In this document: positions 1 to 5,403 of the stretch, piece after piece
Numbering within the stretch: position 1 is the first letter of the stretch
How the letters are laid out: each line of letters starts with the position of its first letter
Source of the DNA: an uncultured Eubacteriales bacterium
Lineage (GTDB): Bacteria; Bacillota; Clostridia; Christensenellales; Borkfalkiaceae
Assembly (NCBI GenBank): GCA_900549005.1
Contig: URMT01000101.1
Span: 1 to 5,403, forward strand
Reading direction: 5' to 3'
Length of the DNA stretch: 5,403 nt
Notes under the pieces: generated by a model
The model's input: the letters and a program-made list of their open reading frames with translations, nothing else
Told to the model about the DNA's origin: nothing
The model's database searches: none
Program-made: the position numbers and the translations under genes

Positions 1-103
1 CTTATATTTTTTCTGTAAACATACCGCGCGGTGCGGCGCGCACTTCGGCGGGGTTGTCATATGCGGGGACAGGTGTGAATACCTTATACGGATGAGGTGT
101 TCA
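1..103. other. Leader region upstream of the Ca2+-ATPase, no gene seen
   Basis: This stretch begins AT-rich and becomes GC-rich. It contains a perfect 10-base palindrome ACCGCGCGGT (23-32) overlapping a small hairpin GTGCG-gcg-CGCAC (31-43). TTGTCA at 54-59 resembles a -35 hexamer, but no good -10 lies at 16-18 bases from it, so the promoter of the ATPase may be outside the window. The reading frame of the ATPase stays open back to the left edge, but it has no ATG, GTG or TTG before position 92 and its translation is Cys-rich and unlike any ATPase N-terminus, so I do not treat it as coding. Confidence 0.4.
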
Positions 104-2779
104 ATGGGCAATTACTACAATATGAGCGCGCAGCAGGCGTTGAAGTCGCTTGGCTCTTCGCCGATAGGCCTTACTTCTTCCGAGGCAGGCTCGCGCTTCG
201 AAAAATTCGGCGCAAACGAACTTGAAAAGGGCAAAAAGACGGGCTTTTTAAAGTTGCTTCTGTCGCAGTTTAAGGACGTGATGACCATACTTTTAATCGC
301 CGCCGCCGCGGTGACTGCGGTAATAGCCTTCCTTTCGGGCGACAGTTCCGACCTCACCGATACGTTTATAATACTGTTCATAATCTTTCTGAATGCGATA
401 GTCGGCACCGTTCAGCAGTTCCGCGCCGACCGCGCCATAGAAAACCTTAAAAAACTTTCGGTATGCGAGGTCAAGTGCCGCCGCGACGGAAAGGACCTCT
501 CTGTGCCCGGCTCTGCGCTCGTCCCCGGCGACGTTATAAGCCTTGCCGAAGGCGATATGGTGCCCGCCGATTGCAGGATAATAAACTGCGCCGCCTTAAA
601 GTGCGACGAAAGTGCCCTTACGGGCGAAAGCGTGGGCGAGCACAAGGGCGAGGGCATCGTTGCGGCAGAAAACGCGCCCCTTTCGGCGCAGAACAACATA
701 CTCTTTTCCTCGTCGTACGTTTTAAGCGGCACGGCAACCGCCGTGGTTTTCGCCACGGGAATGAATACCGAAATAGGCAAGATTGCCGCAATGCTCTCTG
801 ATGCAAAGCGCGCTTCCACCCCGCTTGAAAACAGCCTGAATAAGCTCGGCAAATTCATAACGGCGTTCGTGCTCGCCGTGACGGTGGTAATATTCGTGCT
901 CTCGCTGATTGTGCGGCGCGAGGGGATAGCGCAGAACTTTATGACGGCGGTTGCGATAGCCGTCGCCGCCATACCCGAGGGTCTGCCCGCCGTCGTCACC
1001 ATAATAATGGCGATGGGCGTTCAGCGTATGAGCAAAAAGCACGTGGTTATACGCAGGTTGCAGTCGGTTGAAACTTTGGGCGGCTGTAACTTTGTGTGCA
1101 CCGACAAGACGGGCACCCTTACCGAAAACAAGATGAGGGTGACGGAAGAAGTCTGCCCCGAGGGCGCAAAGCCCCTTTTATATGCCTGTATGCACGCCTG
1201 CGTGAACGTAAAGGGGGAAAGCGGCGCCTATATGGGCGACCCCACCGAAGTCGCCGTAAAGGAGTATGCGCTCGCGCACTCGCCCGACCCCGCTTTTTCG
1301 CGTATGGCCGAAATTCCCTTCTCTTCCGAAAGGAAAATGATGACGGTTGGCGTAAGCGGCGGGCAATTGCCCGCGGGATATGCCGCAAATAACGCCGTTT
1401 ACAGCTTTTCGAAGGGCGCGCCCGACGTGCTTATAAAGTGCTGCACCAAAATTTATGCAGAGGGCGGATGCCGCCCGATTACCAATGCCGACAGGCAGGA
1501 AATTTTAAGGCGGAACGACGAAATGAGCGGGCGCGCTTTAAGGGTGCTGGGCTTTGCCTTCTGCGAGGGCGCCGCGCGCGAAAGCGGGCTGGTTTTTCTT
1601 GGTCTGTGCGCTATGACCGACCCGCTCAAAGAGGGCGTTCCCGAAGCTGTTGCCCAGTGCGTGCGCGCGGGCATAACCACCGTGATGATTACGGGCGACC
1701 ACAAAAAGACGGCCTTTGCCATAGCAAAAAAGGCGGGCATAGCTGAAAGGGAAGAGCAGGTTATATCGGGCGAGGAGCTTGACCGCCTTACTCCCACCGA
1801 ATGGCGCGAGGCCGTTAAAAGGTGCACGGTGTTTGCGCGCGTCACTCCCCGCCATAAGAATGCAATCGTCACTTACATAAAGGAAAACGGCAACGTGGTT
1901 GCAATGACGGGCGACGGCGTGAACGACGCTCCGAGCATAAAGACGGCAGATATCGGCATATCAATGGGCACGAGCGGCACCGACGTCACCAAAAACGCCT
2001 CTGATATGGTCATAACCGACGACAATTTCACCACGATTGTGGCGGCAGTGCGCGAGGGCAGGCGCATATTTTCCAACATAAAAAAGACGATAAGTTTCTT
2101 CCTCGCCACAAACCTTGCCGAAGTTCTGGCCGTGCTGGTTGCTGCGCTCGCCTTTATGAACTTCGACTTTCTCCGCTCAACCCAGCTTCTGTGGATAAAT
2201 CTTATAACCGACAGCTTCCCCGTGCTTGCGCTCGGCTGTGAGCGCGCAGACGACTACGCAATGCAGCGCCCGCCCGAGCGGGCAGAAAAGGCGCTGTTTT
2301 CGCGCGGGACGCTTGCATCGGTGCTCTTTTTCGGGCTGTATATGACGGCCGTCACGCTGGGTACTTTTATTGTGTGCCTCAATATCTACGACAACGAAGT
2401 CGCCAGCACGATGACCTTCCTCGTCATATCCTTTCTTGAACTCTTCCACGCTTTCAACATCCGTTCGGAGCGCGCCTCGGCGTTCAGGGGGTTCTTTACA
2501 AACAAAATACTGCTCGCCACGGTGCTTGTGGGCGTAGTTATAAACGTAATACTGTGCACCGTACCGCCGTTTGCGGCGGCGTTCGGGCTTGCGCCGCTGA
2601 CAATGGCGCAGTGGGCGTGGGTGTTCGGGCTGTCGCTCTCGGTAGTCGCCGTGGGCGAAGTTTATAAATTTTTCCTGCGCACAGCCGACAGGCGCTTAAA
2701 GCGCGGCAAAGGAGCGGGCAAGGGCAGGATTTTTGCAGTAAAGATTAAAAAGCGTGCCAAGAGCACTGCGGCGGACTGA
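104..2779 (+). CDS. Calcium-translocating P-type ATPase (P2A, SERCA/PMCA-like)
   Basis: An ATP-driven cation pump of the cytoplasmic membrane, expected to export Ca2+ from the cell. Numbering from the ATG at 104 (891 aa, usual for the family): cation-ATPase N domain about 3-65; M1 and M2 about 56-79 and 86-106; actuator TGES 173-176; M4 PEGLP 291-295; phosphorylation motif DKTGT with Asp334; nucleotide-binding KGAP 437-440; TGD 530-532; hinge TGDGVNDAP 602-610; M5-M10 from about 660 to 857. The Ca2+ ligands of SERCA have counterparts: Glu292 (M4), Asn670 and Glu673 (M5), Asn699, Thr702 and Asp703 (M6), Glu779 (M8). This supports Ca2+ over other P2 substrates and suggests two sites. The last 35 or so residues are a Lys/Arg-rich tail. 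I chose ATG 104 because GAGGTG (94-99) lies 4 bases upstream and the family typically starts just before this Tyr-Asn motif. ATG 92 is in frame (895 aa) but lacks a ribosome site. No partner gene is adjacent. Mn2+ transport is a possible alternative. Confidence 0.96.
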   Translation: MGNYYNMSAQQALKSLGSSPIGLTSSEAGSRFEKFGANELEKGKKTGFLKLLLSQFKDVMTILLIAAAAVTAVIAFLSGDSSDLTDTFIILFIIFLNAIVGTVQQFRADRAIENLKKLSVCEVKCRRDGKDLSVPGSALVPGDVISLAEGDMVPADCRIINCAALKCDESALTGESVGEHKGEGIVAAENAPLSAQNNILFSSSYVLSGTATAVVFATGMNTEIGKIAAMLSDAKRASTPLENSLNKLGKFITAFVLAVTVVIFVLSLIVRREGIAQNFMTAVAIAVAAIPEGLPAVVTIIMAMGVQRMSKKHVVIRRLQSVETLGGCNFVCTDKTGTLTENKMRVTEEVCPEGAKPLLYACMHACVNVKGESGAYMGDPTEVAVKEYALAHSPDPAFSRMAEIPFSSERKMMTVGVSGGQLPAGYAANNAVYSFSKGAPDVLIKCCTKIYAEGGCRPITNADRQEILRRNDEMSGRALRVLGFAFCEGAARESGLVFLGLCAMTDPLKEGVPEAVAQCVRAGITTVMITGDHKKTAFAIAKKAGIAEREEQVISGEELDRLTPTEWREAVKRCTVFARVTPRHKNAIVTYIKENGNVVAMTGDGVNDAPSIKTADIGISMGTSGTDVTKNASDMVITDDNFTTIVAAVREGRRIFSNIKKTISFFLATNLAEVLAVLVAALAFMNFDFLRSTQLLWINLITDSFPVLALGCERADDYAMQRPPERAEKALFSRGTLASVLFFGLYMTAVTLGTFIVCLNIYDNEVASTMTFLVISFLELFHAFNIRSERASAFRGFFTNKILLATVLVGVVINVILCTVPPFAAAFGLAPLTMAQWAWVFGLSLSVVAVGEVYKFFLRTADRRLKRGKGAGKGRIFAVKIKKRAKSTAAD

Positions 2780-2875
2780 CCGCTTTTGCGGCGGCGTGTA
2801 AGGCGATTGACCGCACAATATGCCGCAACTATTGAAAGTGTTCAGCTGTTCCGGAAAGCGTGTTTACTCATTAAC

Positions 2876-2915
2876 TGTCATTTCGACCGAGCGTAAGCGA
2901 GTGGAGAAATCTCAA
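2876..2915. repeat. Probable dispersed intergenic repeat (TGTCATTTCGACC family)
   Basis: The element starts TGTCATTTCGACCGAG (2876-2891) and ends GTGGAGAAATCTCAA (2901-2915). Its ends are complementary, ATTTC (2880-2884) with GAAAT (2906-2910), and the interior holds a CGAG direct repeat around CGTAAG. From memory this sequence is a recurrent intergenic element in genomes of Bacteroidota and Clostridia, where copies differ slightly in the middle. Only one copy is present here, so repeat status rests on recollection and not on the window itself. Its function is unknown to me. Confidence 0.55.
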
Positions 2916-2946
2916 AGCAATATCAAAGTTTTTTACCGTTTTTTTA

Positions 2947-2990
2947 GGGCGCGGGCGCAACCAAGTTGCGCCCGCGCCCAATTTATTGCA
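2947..2990 (+). terminator. Perfect 14-bp GC hairpin, possible terminator of the ATPase gene
   Basis: GGGCGCGGGCGCAA (2947-2960) and TTGCGCCCGCGCCC (2966-2979) pair without mismatch around the loop CCAAG. On the + strand the tail is AATTTATT, which is U-rich but broken by A, so termination may be inefficient. A run of seven T (2939-2945) sits on the upstream side, the reverse of the usual A-stem-T order. The stem starts 167 bases after the ATPase stop, rather far. It is the only strong hairpin before the malic enzyme promoter, so a terminator is the simplest reading; a repeat-borne structure is the alternative. Confidence 0.5.
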
Positions 2991-3044
2991 TATTTAAAAT
3001 CTGTGTCAATATTTCTGATTTTTTGGCGCGCGCCCCTATATCGT

Positions 3045-3073
3045 TTTACTTTATTTACGTTTGGTGATAGAAT
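3045..3073 (+). promoter_or_regulatory. Sigma-A-type extended -10 promoter of the malic enzyme gene
   Basis: A -35 TTTACT (3045-3050) and a -10 TAGAAT (3068-3073) are separated by 17 bases, and TGA just before the -10 gives the extended TGn motif. Transcription would start near 3080, leaving a leader of about 73 bases. The surrounding DNA is AT-rich. A perfect palindrome GGCGCGCGCC (3025-3034) lies 10 bases upstream of the -35 and could be a regulator site. This promoter places the malic enzyme in its own transcription unit, separate from the ATPase. Confidence 0.6.
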
Positions 3074-3152
3074 AAATTCCGTTAAATACGCGGCGGCACA
3101 CATTGCCTCTTTGAATAATGGCGCCCGCCACCTTTGAGGAGAGATAAAATAT

Positions 3153-4319
3153 ATGAATTACAGACAGGAATCGCTTAAAAAGCACGCCGAATGGCGCGGA
3201 AAGATAGAGACGGCCGTGCGCGTTCCCACCGACAGCCGCGAGGCGCTCTCGCTCGCATACACGCCCGGCGTTGCCGAGCCCTGCCTTGCCATACGCGACA
3301 ACCCCGAAATGAGCTTTGAACTTACCCGCAGGTGGAACACCGTGCCCGTCATAACCGACGGCACCGCCGTTCTCGGCCTGGGCGACATCGGCCCCGAGGC
3401 GGGAATGCCCGTAATGGAGGGCAAGTGCGCGCTGTTCAAGGCCTACGGCAACGTAGACGCCTTCCCCATCTGTATAGGGAGCAAGGACGTCGACACAATC
3501 GTAAATACCATAAAACTTATATCGGGTTCCTTCGGCGGAATTAACCTCGAAGATATCTCTGCGCCCAGGTGCTTCGAAATAGAATCGCGCCTCAAAGCCG
3601 AACTGGATATTCCCGTATTCCACGACGACCAGCACGGCACGGCGGTGGTAATGGCGGCCGCCCTCATAAACGCCGCAAAGGTGGTAAAAAAGGAGCTCTC
3701 TTCGCTCAGGCTGGTAATAAACGGCGCGGGCGCGGCGGGCATAGCCATCGCAAAATATCTGCTTGAATTCGGCGTGAATGATATAATTCTGTGCGACAGA
3801 TTCGGCACTATATATAAGGGCGCCGAGGGAATGAACGCCGCCCAGGCAGAGATGGCGGAAGTTACCAACAAGAGCGGAGTAAAGGGCACGCTTGCCGACG
3901 CAATGAAGGGCGCCGACGTGTTCATAGGCGTATCCGCGCCCAACTGCGTGAGCAAGGATATGGTGCGCTCGATGGCGGAAAGGGCGATAGTTTTCAGTTG
4001 CGCCAACCCCGTACCCGAAATTTCGCGCGAGGACGCGTTGGAGGCGGGCGCAATGGTGGTGGGCACAGGCTCTTCCGAAAAGCCCAACCAGATAAACAAC
4101 GTGCTGGTGTTCCCCGGGCTGTTCCGCGGCACGCTCGACGCGCGCGTAAAGGATATCACCTTCGATATGATGAAGGCGGCTTCGTTCGGCATAGCAAGCT
4201 GCGTGGGCGACAAACTCTCCGCCGACTACATTCTGCCCTATGCCTACGATAAGTCCGCGCACGAGGACGTTGCAAAGGCCGTTTACGCCGAGGCGGTTAA
4301 GAATAAAAAGGCAAAATAA
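3153..4319 (+). CDS. Malic enzyme, single-domain NAD(P)-dependent type
   Basis: Cytoplasmic enzyme that oxidatively decarboxylates malate to pyruvate and CO2 with reduction of NAD(P)+. At 388 aa it matches the short bacterial form and lacks the phosphotransacetylase domain of long MaeB proteins. N-terminal malic domain: YTPGVAEPC with catalytic Tyr36, [13 protein letters not shown] 69-81, PVMEGK with the likely catalytic Lys91, metal ligands Glu133, Asp134 and Asp159 (in HDDQHGT). C-terminal Rossmann domain: GAGAAG 191-196, with Asp215 at the end of the second strand, which favours NAD+ over NADP+ (inference); CANP 283-286; PNQINN 311-316 followed by FPGLFRG. No key residue is missing. The start is supported by GAGGAGAG (3136-3143), 9 bases before the ATG. 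It has its own promoter and a strong terminator 45 bases after the stop, so it is probably monocistronic. The reaction suits fermentative pyruvate supply, or NADPH supply if cofactor preference differs. Confidence 0.97.
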   Translation: MNYRQESLKKHAEWRGKIETAVRVPTDSREALSLAYTPGVAEPCLAIRDNPEMSFELTRRWNTVPVITDGTAVLGLGDIGPEAGMPVMEGKCALFKAYGNVDAFPICIGSKDVDTIVNTIKLISGSFGGINLEDISAPRCFEIESRLKAELDIPVFHDDQHGTAVVMAAALINAAKVVKKELSSLRLVINGAGAAGIAIAKYLLEFGVNDIILCDRFGTIYKGAEGMNAAQAEMAEVTNKSGVKGTLADAMKGADVFIGVSAPNCVSKDMVRSMAERAIVFSCANPVPEISREDALEAGAMVVGTGSSEKPNQINNVLVFPGLFRGTLDARVKDITFDMMKAASFGIASCVGDKLSADYILPYAYDKSAHEDVAKAVYAEAVKNKKAK

Positions 4320-4364
4320 TTTTCGGCGACAGACTGTCTGAATAAAGTAAATTAAAAATTAAAG

Positions 4365-4410
4365 AGGCCCGCGGCAAACTTTTGCGTTTGTCGCGGGCCT
4401 TACTTATTTT
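4365..4410 (+). terminator. Strong Rho-independent terminator of malic enzyme, probably bidirectional
   Basis: AGGCCCGCGGCAAAC (4365-4379) pairs with GTTTGTCGCGGGCCT (4386-4400) over 15 positions with one G-U pair, around a TTTTGC loop, followed by the T-rich tail TACTTATTTT. Upstream is A-rich (AAATTAAAAATTAAAG), which gives a T-rich tail on the opposite strand. The same hairpin can therefore also stop transcripts arriving from the convergent hydrolase gene. Confidence 0.9.
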
Positions 4411-4430
4411 ATGCGATTGATAACAATTTT

Positions 4431-4456
4431 AAAGCCGATTCTGCCGGCATATCGGT
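4431..4456 (-). terminator. Weak hairpin after the hydrolase gene, possible terminator
   Basis: Read on the minus strand, CCGAT (4455-4451) pairs with ATCGG (4439-4435), with one further G-U pair. The 11-base loop contains the palindrome TGCCGGCA (4442-4449), and the tail is CTTTAAAATTGTT. It begins 11 bases after the stop. The stem is short and the T-tract is interrupted, so the stronger hairpin at 4365-4400 may be the real stop. Confidence 0.3.
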
Positions 4457-4466
4457 ATGGCTCGGT

Positions 4467-5075
4467 TTATACCAGGTGCTTTCTTATGGCCTTTATGGCC
4501 GTGTCGGCAATAAGGCGCGAGCCGCGGTGGGTGGGGTGTATGCCGTCTACGGAATATTCCGTGTAGCGGATAGATTCGCAAAGGCCGTTGAACATCTCGT
4601 CGTAGGCTACGAACTCGTCGGCGACTTCCATTGCAATGCGGTGAATAATTTCAAGCTCTTTGTTAAACAGCGGGCGCATCCTGCGCTTGTCGGGTGCGGG
4701 CAAAAGGAAGGGTTCAAGCGCTATAAGCACTATGCCCGCTTCTTTAATACGGGTTAAAAGTGCGCGGTAGTCGCGCTCGAACTGAACGAGGTCAAGGTTT
4801 TTGCCGTACTTGAACTGGTGGTTTACGTTGTTTATGCCAATCATAACCACCGCAAGGTCGGGTTTAAGGGCAATAACGTCGTTTTCAACGCGCGCAAGCA
4901 CGTCGCATACTTCGTTTCCGCTTATGCCCTTGTTCACAAGCTCTATATCCATATCGGGATATATGGGGCGGAGTTTATCCGCAAGTATCTTTACGTAGCC
5001 GTTGCCCAGCGAGGTTTCGTCGCTTCTGTCGCGTTCGCAGTCGGTTATTGAATCGCCGATAAAAACTATTTTCAT
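4467..5075 (-). CDS. SGNH/GDSL-family hydrolase (lysophospholipase L1-like esterase)
   Basis: A 202-aa serine hydrolase of the SGNH fold (TesA / GDSL-2 type), which cleaves esters, often acetyl or acyl groups on sugars or lipids; the substrate cannot be told from sequence. Block I is GDSIT at 7-11 with nucleophile Ser9. Block II has Gly53 in ISGNE. Block III is GINN 80-83, with oxyanion Asn82 and Asn where the common motif has Asp. Block V is DGIHP 177-181, giving the acid Asp177 and the base His180. The N-terminus runs directly into the first beta strand with no signal peptide or membrane segment, so it should act in the cytoplasm, for example on acetylated oligosaccharides after uptake (inference). 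The start is set by AAGGGG (5086-5081 on the minus strand), 5 bases before the ATG. It has its own promoter and converges on the malic enzyme gene. It has no neighbour that would reveal a substrate. Confidence 0.94.
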   Translation of the reverse strand: MKIVFIGDSITDCERDRSDETSLGNGYVKILADKLRPIYPDMDIELVNKGISGNEVCDVLARVENDVIALKPDLAVVMIGINNVNHQFKYGKNLDLVQFERDYRALLTRIKEAGIVLIALEPFLLPAPDKRRMRPLFNKELEIIHRIAMEVADEFVAYDEMFNGLCESIRYTEYSVDGIHPTHRGSRLIADTAIKAIRKHLV

Positions 5076-5101
5076 ATTTTCCCCTTATAAAATGTTGTAG
5101 C

Positions 5102-5122
5102 GCACGCGCCGTATGCGCGTGC
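5102..5122 (-). promoter_or_regulatory. GC hairpin in the 5' leader of the hydrolase gene
   Basis: GCACGCGC (5102-5109) and GCGCGTGC (5115-5122) form a perfect 8-bp inverted repeat with a 5-base loop. It lies between the predicted transcription start (about 5130) and the Shine-Dalgarno site (5081-5086). It could be a protein operator or an mRNA structure affecting stability or translation. No T-tract follows, so it is not a terminator. Confidence 0.4.
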
Positions 5123-5136
5123 ATATTGCATATCTT

Positions 5137-5165
5137 ATTTTACCACAGCCTTTTTTTTAATGCAA
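5137..5165 (-). promoter_or_regulatory. Extended -10 promoter of the SGNH hydrolase gene
   Basis: On the minus strand, -35 TTGCAT (5165-5160) and -10 TAAAAT (5142-5137) are 17 bases apart. TGG directly precedes the -10, giving the extended TGn motif. The -35 is a weak match and the -10 differs from consensus by one base. The leader would be about 55 bases long. Confidence 0.55.
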
Positions 5166-5173
5166 CATTAAAA
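5155..5173. promoter_or_regulatory. AT-rich inverted repeat over the hydrolase -35, candidate operator
   Basis: TTTTAATGCAACATTAAAA is a perfect inverted repeat with 8-base arms and a CAA centre. It covers the whole -35 hexamer (5160-5165), the position expected for a repressor that competes with RNA polymerase. No regulator gene is present in the window, and AT-rich palindromes can arise by chance. Confidence 0.4.
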
Positions 5174-5246
5174 CCAAAAAAAGCCCGCCAATTTTTTTGC
5201 ATTGCAGGAGGGATTTGTCGTAAGGCAAAAAGTTTGCGGAACTCAC
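5174..5246. other. AT-rich spacer upstream of the hydrolase promoter, no gene
   Basis: A seven-A run (5176-5182) and a seven-T run (5192-5198) flank a GC-rich GCCCGCC, and TGCATTGCA (5198-5206) is an odd palindrome. AGGAGGG (5206-5212) looks like a strong + strand ribosome site, but the only start-like codon after it (TTG 5215) meets a stop within three codons, so it serves no visible gene. Confidence 0.5.
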
Positions 5247-5280
5247 AAAAATGCCGAGCACGGCTTGCTCGGCATTTTTT
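5247..5280. terminator. Perfect Rho-independent terminator, usable on both strands
   Basis: AAAAATGCCGAGCA (5247-5260) and TGCTCGGCATTTTT (5266-5279) pair perfectly around the loop CGGCT. The 10-bp GC-rich core is flanked by A and T runs on both sides. No + strand gene precedes it, so it more likely ends a minus-strand transcript from the right of the window; the open frame there stops at 5287, only 8 bases before the stem. It also insulates the hydrolase promoter from upstream transcription. Confidence 0.85.
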
Positions 5281-5286
5281 CGTGAA

Positions 5287-5403
5287 TTATCTGACGCAGA
5301 TGGTGAGATTTGCGCCTTTGGCGGACGCGCCCCATTTCATAATAAATAATGTCGCAAGGCGGGGTCTCGACTGCAATAAGGTAAATACCTTGCAGCATCT
5401 GCC
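5287..5403 (-). other. Open minus-strand stretch at window edge: 3' gene end or dispersed repeat
   Basis: Read from the right edge on the minus strand, one frame is open for 38 codons and ends in TAA (5289-5287), with C-terminal residues MKWGASAKGANLTICVR, right before the terminator at 5247-5280. That position is what a real gene end would show. Against this, the next frame is also open, from ATG 5398 to a TGA at 5243 through the terminator (51 codons), and neither product resembles a protein I know. The DNA is dense in short inverted repeats, including CTGCA...AGGTA-aa-TACCTTGCAG (5371-5395). A non-coding dispersed repeat fits equally well. Confidence 0.3.

Larger units (their letters stand above)
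2780..3152. other. Intergenic region between Ca2+-ATPase and malic enzyme
   Basis: These 373 bases carry no supportable gene. A small CCGC-tttt-GCGG hairpin (2780-2791) directly follows the ATPase stop but has no T-tract. Then come a probable dispersed repeat (2876-2915), T-rich stretches, a long perfect GC hairpin (2947-2979), a GC palindrome (3025-3034), and the malic enzyme promoter and leader. The open frame at 2820-3137 crosses the repeat, the hairpin and the promoter and has no ribosome site or recognisable protein, so I read it as chance. Confidence 0.7.

Noticed and set aside
92..103. ATG at 92 as the start of the ATPase
   Set aside because: It lacks a Shine-Dalgarno site, and GAGGTG at 94-99, which overlaps this ATG, fits the ATG at 104. 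The four extra residues add nothing seen in the family.
2820..3137. A + strand open frame of 105 codons in the intergenic region
   Set aside because: It crosses the repeat, the 14-bp hairpin and the malic enzyme promoter, has no ribosome site before its ATG, and gives no recognisable protein.
3443..4213. A second long antisense open frame (256 codons) inside the malic enzyme
   Set aside because: Another compositional shadow: Ser/Thr/Pro/Ala-rich, no motif, and no gap in the real gene to explain it.
3051..4262. A 403-codon minus-strand open frame antisense to the malic enzyme, longer than the gene itself
   Set aside because: It is the complement of a fully conserved malic enzyme. Its translation is an odd His/Tyr/Gly/Arg-rich string with no recognisable motif, and it runs through the malic enzyme promoter. 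It follows from the gene's codon bias.
5251..5349. A short + strand open frame starting ATG 5251
   Set aside because: Its start lies inside the terminator stem, no ribosome site precedes it, and the product of about 32 residues is unrecognisable.
1..5403. A search for a CRISPR array, tRNA, insertion sequence, toxin-antitoxin pair or defence system
   Set aside because: No spaced direct repeats, cloverleaf, transposase or paired small genes are visible. The three confident genes are housekeeping or metabolic and appear unrelated.

Overview
The window reads as a chromosomal piece of a Gram-positive-type anaerobe, most likely an uncultured gut member of the Clostridia/Firmicutes. This is an inference from strong Shine-Dalgarno sites, sigma-A-like extended -10 promoters, a SERCA-like bacterial Ca2+-ATPase, a short single-domain malic enzyme, and GC-rich genes set in AT-rich intergenic DNA with an unusual preference for the isoleucine codon ATA. 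No marker gene fixes the taxonomy.

Layout, left to right. Bases 1-103 are a leader with no gene. A P-type Ca2+-transporting ATPase (104-2779, +) carries all the catalytic motifs and both canonical Ca2+-site residue sets. The 373-base gap after it (2780-3152) holds a probable dispersed intergenic repeat (2876-2915), a perfect 14-bp hairpin (2947-2979) that may be a terminator, a GC palindrome (3025-3034), and a good extended -10 promoter (3045-3073) for the next gene. That gene is a single-domain malic enzyme (3153-4319, +). It converges on a cytoplasmic SGNH/GDSL hydrolase (4467-5075, -), and a strong hairpin usable from both sides (4365-4410) lies between them. The hydrolase has its own promoter (5137-5165, -), with an AT-rich inverted repeat over its -35 and a GC hairpin in its leader. 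The right end (5174-5403) has no confident gene. It holds a perfect bidirectional-looking terminator (5247-5280) and an open, structured stretch that is either the 3' end of a minus-strand gene cut by the window edge or a dispersed repeat.

The three genes look like separate transcription units rather than one operon: Ca2+ export, malate to pyruvate conversion, and ester hydrolysis of unknown substrate. I see no shared pathway. I find no CRISPR array, tRNA, rRNA, insertion sequence, toxin-antitoxin or defence locus, and no convincing new multi-gene system. The points worth a second look are in the intergenic DNA: the repeat, the palindromes at promoters, and the right-edge element.
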